DNA of 64,000 nucleotides from Limosilactobacillus alvi. Its GTDB lineage: Bacteria > Bacillota > Bacilli > Lactobacillales > Lactobacillaceae. The notes under the pieces are model-generated. The model did no database searches. It saw only the letters and a program-made list of their open reading frames with translations, and had not been told where the DNA came from. Each line of letters begins with the position of its first letter. The first letter of the stretch is position 1. A program made the translations under genes and the position numbers. Where the stretch lies: positions 1-64,000 of the forward strand of contig NZ_JACJJQ010000004.1 of the NCBI RefSeq assembly GCF_016900115.1, read 5' to 3'. Shown in pieces: positions 35,750 through 45,469 of this stretch.

Positions 35750-37375
35750 TTAATAACGCGCTACCCACTTCAAATCAGCGACGGCCTGCTTGGCGTCGGT
35801 AATGGATGGATCGGCGAGGCCTTGATCGATAGCCGATTGAGCAACCACTTCAGCAACCTTCGTGGTAAAGTCTTGTAACTTAGCCACTGGTGGTAAGACC
35901 GCTGCGCCTGGTTGGTCTGGATCAACAATCCCACCTAAAGCGTGAGCAGCAGCGGCAAGCATCTTTTCGTTAACGGTCTTAGCCTTAGCAGCGATGGCCC
36001 CAAAGCCAACCCCTGGGTAAACCAAAGCATTGTTAGCTTGGCCAATTTGGTAGTGAACGCCATCAAGATCAACGTCAGCTACTGGAATCCCGGCAGCGGT
36101 TAAGGCCTTCCCGTTCGTCCACTTCAAAATATCAGCTGGCATGGCTTCAATTAACTTCGTTGGGTTAGAAATTGGGAAGATAATTGGCCTTTCCGTGTGG
36201 GCAGCCATTTCCTTAACAACCGCTTCGGTAAAGGCACCCGGTTGCTTAGAAGTCCCAATCATCACCGTTGGTTGAACGGCTTTAACGATCCTCAACAAGT
36301 CCGTTAATTCATCGGCATTAGCAAATTTACTCCGTTGATGCGTAAATTGCTTTTGTTCCGGCGTCAAGCCTTCAGTGTCATCAAAGAGCAACCCTTGGAC
36401 ATCAACCAAGTAGAAGTGCTTCTTGGCTTCAGCCGGTTCCACCCCTTGCCGAACCATTTCATCATACAACATCTTGGCAATTCCCATCCCGGCAGTTCCG
36501 GCCCCAAAGGTCAAGAACTTTTGGTCAGCTAACTTTTGTTTGGAGATATTCAATGCTCCCAGGACCCCAGCTAAGCAGATGATCCCCGTTCCTTGGATAT
36601 CATCGTTAAAGATTGCCATGTCATCCTTATACTTGTTTAAAATGTTAGCAGCGTTACTCCGTCCAAAGTCTTCAAAATGTAGTAAAGCATCGGGGAAGAG
36701 GTCTTTGGCAGCCTTCACAAAATTATCAACCAAATCATAGTACTTGTCCCCAGTAACCCGCTTGTGCTTGAGTCCAAGGTATTCCGGATCATTCAAAAGA
36801 GCTTCGTTATTCGTACCAGCATCAATGCCAACTGGCAAAACTTGGGCCGGATTAATTCCCGCAGCGGCAGTGTAAACCATTAACTTTCCAACCGCAATGT
36901 CAACCCCATTGACTCCCCAATCACCAATGCCGAGGATTCCTTCCCCGTCAGTAACCACAATCAACTTAATATCCCGCCCATCAGCAGCATTAGCGAGACG
37001 TTCCTTAACATCCGTTGGATCGTCAATGGAAAGGAAAGCCGCTTGTTGCGGTTGGATGAAAAGTTTGCTGTAGTTTTCGATTGAATCAGCAATGACTGGA
37101 TCATAGACAATTGGCATAAATTCCACAATGTGTTGGCCCATCAAGTAGAAGAACAGCGTCCGGTTGGTGTTGAAGACTTCCATCAAGAATTCTCGTTGTT
37201 CAATTCCCTTGGCCTTGGTCTTAAATTGGTCGTAGGTTTCTTCAGCTTGTTGTTCCAACGTCCGCACTTTTGGTGGCAAAGCCCCGATCAAACCGAGTTC
37301 TTTCCGTTCATCCAAGGTAAAAGCCGTTCCTTTATTTACATATGGATTATTTAAAATTTCAATTGCTTTTGACAT
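35750..37375 (-). CDS. mleS: Malolactic enzyme
   Basis: A 541-residue NAD- and Mn-dependent enzyme converting L-malate to L-lactate and CO2 without net redox change. The N-terminus ([20 protein letters not shown]) and [43 protein letters not shown] and [12 protein letters not shown] are the malic/malolactic family blocks; the length is that of malolactic enzymes rather than short malic enzymes. Divergent from a LysR regulator. No malate permease gene (mleP) follows, unlike many mle loci. AAGGGGGATT precedes the ATG. Confidence 0.94.
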   Translation of the reverse strand: MSKAIEILNNPYVNKGTAFTLDERKELGLIGALPPKVRTLEQQAEETYDQFKTKAKGIEQREFLMEVFNTNRTLFFYLMGQHIVEFMPIVYDPVIADSIENYSKLFIQPQQAAFLSIDDPTDVKERLANAADGRDIKLIVVTDGEGILGIGDWGVNGVDIAVGKLMVYTAAAGINPAQVLPVGIDAGTNNEALLNDPEYLGLKHKRVTGDKYYDLVDNFVKAAKDLFPDALLHFEDFGRSNAANILNKYKDDMAIFNDDIQGTGIICLAGVLGALNISKQKLADQKFLTFGAGTAGMGIAKMLYDEMVRQGVEPAEAKKHFYLVDVQGLLFDDTEGLTPEQKQFTHQRSKFANADELTDLLRIVKAVQPTVMIGTSKQPGAFTEAVVKEMAAHTERPIIFPISNPTKLIEAMPADILKWTNGKALTAAGIPVADVDLDGVHYQIGQANNALVYPGVGFGAIAAKAKTVNEKMLAAAAHALGGIVDPDQPGAAVLPPVAKLQDFTTKVAEVVAQSAIDQGLADPSITDAKQAVADLKWVARY

Positions 37376-37436
37376 CAGAAATCCCCCTTTTCAAATCTCA
37401 CAAGTTTAAAAATACCTTTAGTCTAGTGCCAAAATA

Positions 37437-37455
37437 TAATGATAGTCAAACATTA
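37437..37455. promoter_or_regulatory. LysR-type operator between mleS and mleR
   Basis: TAATG-N9-CATTA inverted repeat that contains a T-N11-A LTTR core, in the 140-bp divergent gap. It overlaps a minus-strand TTGACT -35 (37444-37449) paired with TAGACT for mleS, and lies just upstream of TATAAT (37463-37468) for mleR. Confidence 0.6.
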
Positions 37456-37515
37456 AGGGGAGTATAATTAGAATTAATATGAGGATTCAAAAATCGATTA
37501 GAAAGGCATTTTACA

Positions 37516-38409
37516 ATGAATATCAAAGACATTAAATATTATTGCTCGCTAGTAGAAGAAAAAAATTTTTCTAAAGTTGCCGAACTTTTTAATGTTAGCC
37601 AACCCACCATTACCATGGCCATTAAACGGTTAGAAAAAGAATTTAACGCTCCCTTCTTTATTCGTGACCAATCTCACCGGGAGCTACGGATTACTACGGC
37701 CGGCGAACAGTTTTATATGCACGCCCAAGCAATTTTAACTGAAATCGAAGTTGCCCGAAAAGAAATTATTTCATCTCAAGAAGGAAAAATTCGCTTTGGC
37801 TTACCCCCAATTATCGGTAATTACTATTTTCCGCCGCTCTCACCAGGGTTAATGAAAAAGGGAATTATGCAACAGTTGGAAACCTATGAATACGGGTCCG
37901 CCCACTTACTTAAAATGGTGCAACGAGGCGACCTTGATATGGCCCTTCTCGGTTCAATCAAACCGATCAACTATCCCCGCCTCCGGTCACAAATTTTAGC
38001 CACTTTCCCAATTAATATTATCGTTTCCAAACATCATCCCCTTGCCGCTAAAAAAGCCATTGGGGTTACCTTTGCGGATCTTAAAAACGAAGCCTTCCTT
38101 GCCCTCGCTAAGGAAGCTGAATTCATCCATCAACAAGCCTTCCGCACCCTAACCCAGCAAAACCATTTCCGCCCCCAAATTAGTTATCAAACCAATGATG
38201 TCCATATTCTCAAGTCAATGGTCGCTGATAACCTCGGGATCGCCTATTTGACAGACTTAGCCGTCCTTGACTCTGATGATGTCGTCCGGGTTCCTTTAAC
38301 CGACCCTGACGCCCCGGTTTTTATGGTTTCTTCCGTTAGCCGGACAACCACCCCAATGAATTCAACTAAACAAGCCTTATGGGATGAACTCTTGAAGGCG
38401 GCAAAGTAA
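37516..38409 (+). CDS. mleR: LysR family regulator MleR
   Basis: A 297-residue LysR-type regulator: N-terminal winged HTH (CSLVEEKNFSKVAELFNVSQPTITMAIKRLEKEF) and an effector domain. Divergent from mleS with an LTTR box between them, as in Lactococcus and Lactobacillus mle loci, where MleR activates malolactic fermentation in response to malate. The downstream 3' region begins with a short remnant of the dispersed element's 5' end. Confidence 0.9.
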   Translation: MNIKDIKYYCSLVEEKNFSKVAELFNVSQPTITMAIKRLEKEFNAPFFIRDQSHRELRITTAGEQFYMHAQAILTEIEVARKEIISSQEGKIRFGLPPIIGNYYFPPLSPGLMKKGIMQQLETYEYGSAHLLKMVQRGDLDMALLGSIKPINYPRLRSQILATFPINIIVSKHHPLAAKKAIGVTFADLKNEAFLALAKEAEFIHQQAFRTLTQQNHFRPQISYQTNDVHILKSMVADNLGIAYLTDLAVLDSDDVVRVPLTDPDAPVFMVSSVSRTTTPMNSTKQALWDELLKAAK

Positions 38410-38411
38410 GC

Positions 38412-38444
38412 GGTTGGGAGAAAATCTTCGCATCGGCCTGTCGG
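38412..38444 (+). repeat. Truncated 5' end of dispersed element
   Basis: GCGGTTGGGAGAAAATCTTCGCATCGGCCTG resembles the first 30 nt of element copies A and C (GAGGTTGGGAAAAAATCTCC..GACGGCCTGG), then similarity stops. It starts 3 nt after the mleR stop. Confidence 0.4.
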
Positions 38445-38473
38445 CAAAACCGGAAGTCAATTTAATTAGCTAG

Positions 38474-38553
38474 TAAAAAAGCCACCAATCAAGGTTTAAC
38501 GTCCGAATCATCGTTATCCGGCTACGGTCTAACCTTTTAGATTGGTGGCTTAA
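38474..38553. terminator. Long bidirectional terminator hairpin
   Basis: AAGCCACCAATC and GATTGGTGGCTT arms, extended by AAGGTTTA/TAACCTT, enclosing about 28 nt. It separates convergent mleR and cyclophilin genes. Confidence 0.8.
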
Positions 38554-38606
38554 GTATTTACTGCTTAACCTTTATTTATCAAGAACCAACCTTCGCTAGT
38601 CAGCCC

Positions 38607-39191
38607 TTATTCATTAATTTCAATTGTGTTGATCGTTACATCTACTTCTGGCCGATCTTGGTTATTTCGTTTTACTTTGCTAATTGCAACTGCAACCTCC
38701 AAGCCGTTCGTAACTTGGCCAAAAACGGTGTGATGGAAATCCAACCAAGGTGTTCCCCCTTGCTTGTAAGCTTCAATTATCTCAGCAGGGTAACCGGCGG
38801 CTTGCATTTGGCCGACCAAGTTAGTGGTTAAATTCCGGTTAGTAACTATGAAAAATTGGCTTCCGTTGGTATTAGGACCAGCATTGGCCATTGAAACAGC
38901 CCCTTTGATGTTAAAAAGTTCTTTCGAAAATTCATCTTCAAAAGGATGGCCATAGATACTTTCACCACCAGCCCCGGTTGCCGTTGGATCCCCCGTTTGG
39001 ACCATAAAATCCGGAATTACCCGATGGAAAGTAACATTGTTGTAGTAACCCTTCTTGGCTAATTCCACGAAGTTCTTTACCGTCTTAGGGGCTTGGGTTG
39101 GAAAGAGTTGGATTTCAATTTCCCCCATTGAAGTTTTAATGATTGCTTTAGGACCCTTAACTTGGTCCAAAGTTAATTGCGGATATGCCAT
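38607..39191 (-). CDS. Cyclophilin-type peptidyl-prolyl cis-trans isomerase
   Basis: A 194-residue cytoplasmic cyclophilin without signal peptide. It has the family blocks [19 protein letters not shown] (catalytic Arg and Phe), [19 protein letters not shown] and [13 protein letters not shown]. It accelerates proline isomerisation during protein folding. It lies between the mleR terminator and a zinc alcohol dehydrogenase gene on the same strand, 55 nt apart. Confidence 0.93.
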   Translation of the reverse strand: MAYPQLTLDQVKGPKAIIKTSMGEIEIQLFPTQAPKTVKNFVELAKKGYYNNVTFHRVIPDFMVQTGDPTATGAGGESIYGHPFEDEFSKELFNIKGAVSMANAGPNTNGSQFFIVTNRNLTTNLVGQMQAAGYPAEIIEAYKQGGTPWLDFHHTVFGQVTNGLEVAVAISKVKRNNQDRPEVDVTINTIEINE

Positions 39192-39246
39192 CTTAATTGC
39201 TCCTCTGCTTGTTAGTTTGTCTTTTTATTTTAGCATGGTCCACTAA

Positions 39247-40278
39247 CTAATCAAAAGTCAATACACAGGCCCCATCCAGGTTACCTTGCTTTACCCGTCT
39301 TAGTGCCGTTAAAGCTTCTTCAAAGGGGTAAGTCGTGACTTGTGCTTTGATGCCAAGCCGAGCTGCTAAAGTTAAAAATTCTTCTCCATCTCGCCGGGTG
39401 TTGCTTTCCACGCTAGTAACAACCTTTTCGTGGAAAAGATGTTGCTGGTAGTTAAGCACCGGCACATCAGATAAGTGAATCCCGGCTAAAGCTAAAGTCC
39501 CGCCAGGTGCTAGGTTGGCTAAAGCATTGGGAACCATTTGCCCTGCCGGCGCAAAGAGAATCGAAGAATCTAATGGGACTGGTGACTGATCATAAGCCCC
39601 CTGCGCCGAAGTACAGCCCAACGCTAAGGCAAATTTTTGGGCATCCTTTCCCCGGGTAAAGACGTGGACTTCAATTCCTTGCTTAATGGCTAACTGGGCC
39701 GCTAAATGAGCGGATCCCCCAAAGCCATAAAGGCCAAGGGTTCCACCAGCCGGAATATTAGCCCGGCAATAGGATCGGTAGCCGATAATGCCGGCGCAAA
39801 GTAATGGGGCGGCCGTGACGGCATCAAATTGATCCGGTAACCGGTAGGCAAAGCCTTCCGGGACGGTCGTGTATTCAGCGTAACCGCCATCGTAATCCCA
39901 ACCCGTGTAAACCGAATGGGGACAAAGATTCTCTTTTCCGGACCGGCAGAAGCGACAAACCCCACAAGCATGGCGAAACCACGGGATTCCGATCCGGTCC
40001 CCTAACCGAAACCGGTGCGCACCTTCACCAATTTTGACGACCTGACCAACAATTTCATGACCTGGAGTAACATGTTCACGGTGAACCGGTAAGTCCCCTT
40101 CCGTCACGTGTAAGTCAGTATGGCACACTCCACAAGCTAAAACTTTAACTAAAATTTCTCCCATTTTTGGTGCCGGAGTTGGTTTAGTAACTAAGGACAA
40201 TGGCGCTGGATTATTTTCGACTGGTCCCGGCGTTGTTACCTGCCAAGCCCGCATAGTTGCTGGAATTGTTTCACTCAT
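39247..40278 (-). CDS. Zinc-dependent alcohol dehydrogenase, YogA/AdhA-like
   Basis: A 343-residue medium-chain dehydrogenase, second in the window. Catalytic zinc ligands C52 and H74 (GVCHTDLH, PGHEIVG) and structural ligands C105, C108, C111 and C119 are intact. The cofactor motif GFGGSAH deviates from the standard GxGGxG. This zinc-binding alcohol dehydrogenase group often prefers NADP(H). It is distinct from the 19939 copy (long N-terminal extension). Confidence 0.88.
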   Translation of the reverse strand: MSETIPATMRAWQVTTPGPVENNPAPLSLVTKPTPAPKMGEILVKVLACGVCHTDLHVTEGDLPVHREHVTPGHEIVGQVVKIGEGAHRFRLGDRIGIPWFRHACGVCRFCRSGKENLCPHSVYTGWDYDGGYAEYTTVPEGFAYRLPDQFDAVTAAPLLCAGIIGYRSYCRANIPAGGTLGLYGFGGSAHLAAQLAIKQGIEVHVFTRGKDAQKFALALGCTSAQGAYDQSPVPLDSSILFAPAGQMVPNALANLAPGGTLALAGIHLSDVPVLNYQQHLFHEKVVTSVESNTRRDGEEFLTLAARLGIKAQVTTYPFEEALTALRRVKQGNLDGACVLTFD

Positions 40279-40317
40279 CTTGTCCGCTTCCTTTCATCAC
40301 TTCTCATTATAAACAGA

Positions 40318-40362
40318 AATAAACCAGTGAACCAACAAACTTCGGAATCACTGGTTTTTTCG
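40318..40362 (-). terminator. Terminator of tkt-tal operon
   Basis: AAACCAGTGA and TCACTGGTTT arms with a 17-nt loop and T tracts, just below the transketolase stop. Confidence 0.75.
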
Positions 40363-40392
40363 CGTTAAAGTCTAATCAAATGGCAAGAAGCG

Positions 40393-42426
40393 TTAAATAA
40401 AACTGGCAAGGTATCGTGGATGGTCAAAGTCACGGACGTCGCCACCCCCTTGGGTAAGCATGCCTGGCAATTCACGAACGGTGGCCACAATTTTCTCGAT
40501 GGTAAAACCATAGGCCTTGGTCAATTCAGTTCCATCCCCACTGAGGCCGAAGCGATCAACCCCTAATATCTTCCCTTTTAACCCAACGTATTTATCCCAG
40601 GCTTGACTTGCTCCCATTTCAATTGCCACCCGGTTTTCAATTTGTGATGGTAAGATCTGCTCTCGATAGGCCAACGGCTGTTCATCAAAACGGTTTTGGC
40701 AGGGCATCGAAACCACTCGGACATCGATGTTATCTTTCATTAACTCCCGTTTCGCCGCTAAAGCTAAATGCACCTCAGAACCAGCCGCAAGCAAAATCCC
40801 GTCTGGTATTTGTTTTTTTGCCTCCGCTAAGATGTACCCGCCCCGCTCAATGGGGGCCTCAATGGTTTCATTCAAAACTGGCAAAGCCTGCCGGGAGGTC
40901 ACCAAAAGCGATGGCCGATGCTTCGTCTTTGCCATCATCCGCCAAGCTGCAGCGGTTTCATTGGCATCTGCTGGGCGGATCACATCCAAGTTTGGCATAG
41001 CGCGGAAACTAGCCAGCTGTTCCACTGGCTCATGGGTGGGACCGTCTTCACCAACCGCAATTGAATCATGACTCCCAATAAAAATTGTTGGCAATTTCAT
41101 TAAAGCGGCTAACCGCACCGCCGCCCGGAAATAGTCACTAAAAACTAAAAAGGTGCTTCCGAAGGCGCGACCACCACCATGAAGATTGATTCCATTAAGG
41201 GCCGTTGCCATGCCAAATTCCCGGACCCCAAAGCTAACGTTTTTTCCTTGCGGAGTGGCTGCGGTAAAATGGCCCCCTGTGGTAAGTTTAGTTTTATTCG
41301 AACTTGCCAAATCAGCTGCCCCACCCCAGAATTGGGGATTAGCACTGGCAACTTGTTGTAAGTTTTCAGCACTAGCTTGGCGGGTCGCTACCCATTCACC
41401 AGGTTGGTAGTTACTTTGCACCCCATTAATGGCTAACGTAGCTTGGGTTAACTCACGCGCTGCTTGGGGGAAGCGACGTTGATACTTCGCAAACAAGTGT
41501 TGCCACTTTTCGTAGCTAGCTTGTTTTTTCGCCACGGCTTCCGCAAAAGTTTGGCGAACAGTTGCCGGAATTTCAAAAGGTTGCCCCGGCCAATCAAGAA
41601 ACTTTGCTAACGCCTCACGATCGGTCGTGTTTAGCGGTGCCCCATGGACCCGGTGATCACCTGCCAGGGGTGATCCATAACCCAGGGTGGTTTGAACGGC
41701 AATTAAAGTTGGTTTAGCCGTTGTTTGCGCTTTTTTAATCGCTTGTTCAATCCCCAGGAGATTAGTATCGCCAGCCTCAACTTCTAAGTAATCCCAACCC
41801 GCAGCACAAAAGCGTTGGGCTTGATTTTCGCAACTAGCATCACTTAACGGCCCATCTAAGGAAATATGATTGGCATCGTGCAAAACAATTAGTTTTCCGA
41901 GTTGGTAATTACCAGCCAAATTAATTGCTTCTTGACTCACCCCTTCCATCAGGTCACCATCCCCAACCAAGGCATAGGTGTGATGATCAATCAAAGAATA
42001 TCCAGGCCGATTATAAAGTGCTGCTAGGTGGCGTTCAGCCATTGCCATGCCAACGGCCATCCCAATTCCTTGCCCCAAAGGTCCAGTGGAAGCATCTACC
42101 CCGGGCGTCCAACCAGTTTCGGGATGACCCGGAGTTTTGGAACCTAATTGCCGGAAAGCCTTTAAATCATCCAGCGATAATTGAAATTCGTTAAGGTGTA
42201 ACAAAGCATATAGTAAAGCCGACCCGTACCCAGCCGATAAAACAAAGCGGTCCCGGTTAAACCAGGCGGGATCAGCCGGATTAAACTGCATCACCTTTTC
42301 AAAAAGGGTGTAAGCGATTGGCGCCGCTCCTAGGGTAATCCCCGGATGACCACTCTTAGCCCGGCTAATCATATCCACCCCTAACATCCGTAAAGCATTG
42401 ACGGCAATTTGATCTTGGTTAACCAT
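40393..42426 (-). CDS. tkt: Transketolase
   Basis: A 677-residue thiamin-diphosphate enzyme of the non-oxidative pentose phosphate pathway. N-terminal SKSGHPG-like AKSGHPGITLGAAPIAY, the ThDP/Mg motif GDGDLMEGVSQEA, the pyrimidine-domain GVREFGMATALNGINLHGG and ADANETAAAW are all typical. It moves two-carbon units between sugar phosphates and can make erythrose 4-phosphate and ribose 5-phosphate. It follows the transaldolase gene with a 2-nt gap. Confidence 0.94.
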   Translation of the reverse strand: MVNQDQIAVNALRMLGVDMISRAKSGHPGITLGAAPIAYTLFEKVMQFNPADPAWFNRDRFVLSAGYGSALLYALLHLNEFQLSLDDLKAFRQLGSKTPGHPETGWTPGVDASTGPLGQGIGMAVGMAMAERHLAALYNRPGYSLIDHHTYALVGDGDLMEGVSQEAINLAGNYQLGKLIVLHDANHISLDGPLSDASCENQAQRFCAAGWDYLEVEAGDTNLLGIEQAIKKAQTTAKPTLIAVQTTLGYGSPLAGDHRVHGAPLNTTDREALAKFLDWPGQPFEIPATVRQTFAEAVAKKQASYEKWQHLFAKYQRRFPQAARELTQATLAINGVQSNYQPGEWVATRQASAENLQQVASANPQFWGGAADLASSNKTKLTTGGHFTAATPQGKNVSFGVREFGMATALNGINLHGGGRAFGSTFLVFSDYFRAAVRLAALMKLPTIFIGSHDSIAVGEDGPTHEPVEQLASFRAMPNLDVIRPADANETAAAWRMMAKTKHRPSLLVTSRQALPVLNETIEAPIERGGYILAEAKKQIPDGILLAAGSEVHLALAAKRELMKDNIDVRVVSMPCQNRFDEQPLAYREQILPSQIENRVAIEMGASQAWDKYVGLKGKILGVDRFGLSGDGTELTKAYGFTIEKIVATVRELPGMLTQGGGDVRDFDHPRYLASFI

Positions 42427-42428
42427 CT

Positions 42429-43163
42429 TTAGGCCTCCTTTCGCTTTGCTGGGAGTACTTGGTATCCTAATTGGGCAATATCAGCTGCAAAACCACGAAC
42501 GGTGTCCAAAGCAACATCAGCCGCACTAAGATCTCGCCGTGCATACCACTTCTTTAAAATCGCTGGCGGAACGGTAATAATATCCAGACCCAATTGTTGG
42601 GCCTGACGAATATTATCCACTTCCCGTGTTGAAGCCCATAGTAATTGGACATTGGGATAACGAAAGGCCATCGTTGAGCTGCAAACGACAAAGTCCGTTG
42701 GATCTTCTCCAATATCGGCTACTCGCCCCACAAAAAGTGAAATAATCGCTGGGGTTTTCGCATCTAGCGCGTTTAGGGCCCAGCGAACTTGTTCCTTCGT
42801 TGTTACTGCGGTGATATTAAGTTTGACCCCGGCTGCGGATAACGAGCGAATTAGATTCAAATGGGGCGTCCCATCTAAACTCAAAATTGGCACCTTGACA
42901 TAGACGTTTGGGCCTAACTGGCTAAGAAATTTAGCTTCTGCGGCCATCCCCGCCTCATCTGCCGCAAAGACTTCAAATGAGACCGGCATGGTAGGAAACT
43001 CCGTTAAGACCGTTTGGGCAAAACTTAAATAATCCGTTACCCCCGCCCGTTTCATCAAGGTCGGGTTAGTCGTAAAACCTGTAACTTCAGGTAATTTTGC
43101 CATTTCTCGCATCGCGGTTAAGTCCGCCCCATCAGCGTAAATTTGAATTTGATTTTGTTTCAC
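42429..43163 (-). CDS. tal: Transaldolase family protein
   Basis: A 244-residue small transaldolase (fructose-6-phosphate aldolase/TalC-like length, slightly longer than the usual 215-220). FTTNPTLMKRAG, the Schiff-base lysine K90 in NVYVKVPIL, and LNITAVTTKEQ are family marks. With transketolase it completes the non-oxidative pentose phosphate branch. Two TGG-TATAGT promoter-like sequences lie upstream (near 43210 and 43310). Confidence 0.9.
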   Translation of the reverse strand: MKQNQIQIYADGADLTAMREMAKLPEVTGFTTNPTLMKRAGVTDYLSFAQTVLTEFPTMPVSFEVFAADEAGMAAEAKFLSQLGPNVYVKVPILSLDGTPHLNLIRSLSAAGVKLNITAVTTKEQVRWALNALDAKTPAIISLFVGRVADIGEDPTDFVVCSSTMAFRYPNVQLLWASTREVDNIRQAQQLGLDIITVPPAILKKWYARRDLSAADVALDTVRGFAADIAQLGYQVLPAKRKEA

Positions 43164-43621
43164 AAAAATTACTCCTTTTTCATTATTTTTAATTCTTTAT
43201 TTTAACTATACCAATTTGTAATGGTTTAATAATCATGGTTAATATCATGCTTGAATAAAGTCACGCGGTCAATTATCTTTTGGGCTTTTTCACTTTAAAA
43301 TCTGACTATACCAATGCGAAAACAAAACCATCTATTCTAGATAATAATTCAATAACCTAACTAGTTTATAGTTTTACTATTATCTATACGAATTAGAGAT
43401 AAAGTGATTAAAACTTGTGCAACCGCTAGCACAAAAAAGTTATTGATTTATTTTTTATATGTTTTTATTTTCATATCATCTTAGTAGACCAATTTTAAAG
43501 ATAGCTTTAGATTAATCGGAATAGTTGATCGCTTGGCTTGCATTTTCGTTCTCAATCTGCCATAATCACCCCTAACAAAATAAAGAAAGCCCGTGAGCCT
43601 TCATTTTGGAGGAATTAAATA
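43164..43621. promoter_or_regulatory. Long divergent promoter region between tal and MFS gene
   Basis: A 458-bp A/T-rich gap without a convincing gene. On the minus strand TTGGTATAGT occurs twice (near 43207-43216 and 43304-43313), suggesting tandem tal promoters. The plus strand holds TTGCAT (43538-43543), a 17-nt spacer and CATAAT (43561-43566) for the MFS gene. A LacI-like palindrome sits between them. Confidence 0.55.
43415..43434. promoter_or_regulatory. LacI-family-like operator
   Basis: TTGTGC-AACCGCTA-GCACAA, a 20-bp palindrome with a central CG as in LacI/GalR-family operators. It lies about 250 bp above tal and 190 bp above the MFS gene and so could control either. No LacI-family gene is present in the window. 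Confidence 0.5.
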
Positions 43622-44845
43622 ATGGAACAGACAAGTAGTCAACGTTTAACGCAAACGAACAATGAGCACTGGGTGATCGCTTCAACAGCGGCTGGTTTCT
43701 CATTGGAAAACATGGATATTATGTTTCTCTCGTTTGCCCTAGCCCCAATGATCGCAGACTTGCACATTTCAAGCGCTGCGGCTGGTTGGATTGGTTCAAT
43801 TACTAACCTGGGAATGTTAGCGGGCGGTGCGGTGTTTGGCCTTGTTGGTGATCGTATCGGTCGTGTTAAGACATTCTCTTACACGATTTTTATTTTTGCC
43901 TTCGCCACAGCCGCCATGTTTTTCGCTCACTCTTTGCCACTGGTTTACCTTTTCCGCTTCTTAGCGGGTATCGGAGCCGGCGGTGAGTACGGTGTTGGGA
44001 TAGCGCTAATTGCTGAAAACTTTGCCGCTAATCGAATTGGGCGCTTAACTTCAGTCGCCGCAATCGGTGGTCAAGTCGGTGCGATCTTTGCCGCCCTCGC
44101 CGCTGCCGTGATTATTCCAAAATTTGGTTGGAACGCTCTCTTCTTACTCGGGGTGATTCCAGTAATTTTGACTTACTTTATCCGCCGGCATCTAAGTGAA
44201 AGTGCGACCTTCATCAACGCCCATGCTAAAGCTAAGGTGAACCACGAAAAGATTTCGATTAGTCGTCTCTTCGCCAGCCCAAAGTTAGCGATTCAAACTC
44301 TCGGGTTAATGGTGATGACAATTGTCCAAATCGCCGGCTACTTTGGGTTAATGAACTGGTTGCCATCCATCGTCCAAAAGCAACAAGGGCTTTCTGTTTC
44401 CGGGTCCTCGCTTTGGATGATCGCCACGATTTTGGGAATGAGTTTGGGAATGGTCGTCTTTGGAACGGTGATGGATCAATTTGGTCCCCGTTGGGCCTTC
44501 GGTATTTTCTTACCTGGTTCGGCCTTAGTAATGTTCTCAATCTTGTTTGCTAAGACTTCCCTAACCTTAATCTTAGCTGGAGCTTTAATCGGCTTCTTCT
44601 CCAACGGGATGTTCGGTGGTTACGGTGCAGTTATTAGTCGCCTTTACCCAACTGCCATTCGGTCAACAGCTAATAGTATGATTATGAACGTTGGTCGGGC
44701 CATCGGGGGCTTCTCCTCCGTTGTAATCGGCTTGCTGATGGACCACTACACACTCGCCGTTACCATGGGTTGCCTAGCCGCCCTCTACTTGCTAAGCTTT
44801 ATTATCATGCTGAGTCTACCGGGCATTCGGCAATTGAAAAACTAA
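43622..44845 (+). CDS. MFS transporter, AAHS/SHS-like
   Basis: A 407-residue 12-helix major facilitator. GLVGDRIGRVKTFSYTIFIF is the loop 2-3 motif, GIGAGGEYGVGIALIAENF resembles metabolite:H+ symporters (aromatic acid or sialate/lactate groups), and GYGAVISRLYPTAIRSTAN is the second-half equivalent. Probably takes up an organic anion; the substrate is not determined. GGAGGAATTAAATA precedes the ATG. Monocistronic, ended by a strong terminator. Confidence 0.85.
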   Translation: MEQTSSQRLTQTNNEHWVIASTAAGFSLENMDIMFLSFALAPMIADLHISSAAAGWIGSITNLGMLAGGAVFGLVGDRIGRVKTFSYTIFIFAFATAAMFFAHSLPLVYLFRFLAGIGAGGEYGVGIALIAENFAANRIGRLTSVAAIGGQVGAIFAALAAAVIIPKFGWNALFLLGVIPVILTYFIRRHLSESATFINAHAKAKVNHEKISISRLFASPKLAIQTLGLMVMTIVQIAGYFGLMNWLPSIVQKQQGLSVSGSSLWMIATILGMSLGMVVFGTVMDQFGPRWAFGIFLPGSALVMFSILFAKTSLTLILAGALIGFFSNGMFGGYGAVISRLYPTAIRSTANSMIMNVGRAIGGFSSVVIGLLMDHYTLAVTMGCLAALYLLSFIIMLSLPGIRQLKN

Positions 44846-44863
44846 CTTAACTTTACCAAAGCA

Positions 44864-44904
44864 AAACACCGTATTACCAAATTTAAGGTAATACGGTGTT
44901 TTTA
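44864..44904. terminator. Strong intrinsic terminator
   Basis: AACACCGTATTACC and GGTAATACGGTGTT arms with a loop of 8 nt and T tract, between convergent MFS and IscA-like genes. Confidence 0.9.
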
Positions 44905-44932
44905 TCATGGAACAGAAAAGCTATCCATTCAC

Positions 44933-45331
44933 CTAACAGTCATGCGTCCCAGCGGGGGCATGCGTGAGCTCGCGGGTAGTTAGGTCAACGACTTCAACAT
45001 TGTCACATAACGTTTCAAAATCGGACTTGAGGGGCATCGTAAAGTAGTTAGGCTCAAAATCTAGTTTCATGTGTTCGGCGTATTGGGACTTAGTGTAACC
45101 CTTATAGTACACATCCCCCAAATTGGAAGCAAAGTGGGCATCAAAATCCTTTGGCAACTCCTTGTCGGCATCTAACAAAATCAGCTTGAAGTTAACACCG
45201 AGGGAACAGTCACCAATATCAGAAAAAGGACCAACCCCATCGTCAAAATCTAAGATTAAGCGCTTGAGACTACCAGCATCAAGATACTTAGCTAACCGCT
45301 TTTGCGCAGCTGGCGTAACTGTTAATTTCAT
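44933..45331 (-). CDS. Iron-sulfur cluster biosynthesis family protein (HesB/IscA-like)
   Basis: A 132-residue protein of the lactobacillar FeS_syn group. The start MKLTVTPAAQKRLAKYL resembles the A-type carrier fold, but the three-cysteine pattern of true IscA is lacking: cysteines are at GDCSLG, TLCDNV and the C-terminal HDC. A role in iron-sulfur cluster supply is therefore uncertain. Single gene. Confidence 0.75.
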   Translation of the reverse strand: MKLTVTPAAQKRLAKYLDAGSLKRLILDFDDGVGPFSDIGDCSLGVNFKLILLDADKELPKDFDAHFASNLGDVYYKGYTKSQYAEHMKLDFEPNYFTMPLKSDFETLCDNVEVVDLTTRELTHAPAGTHDC

Positions 45332-45400
45332 CTAATCGCTCCCTTCTTTTACTATCTTGATTATACTTTTTGCTTACTAAAAGTAACAAAATATTTGCTC

Positions 45401-45458
45401 AAAAAAATCAGGGCCAAGCTGAAGCATTCCCTTCTACTTAACCCTGATTTTTATTTTT
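45401..45458 (-). terminator. Terminator of the adhesin locus
   Basis: AAAAATCAGGG and CCCTGATTTTT arms around about 28 nt just below the adhesin stop, followed on the minus strand by TTTTTTGAG. Confidence 0.75.
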
Positions 45459-45469
45459 AAGCGTAAAAA

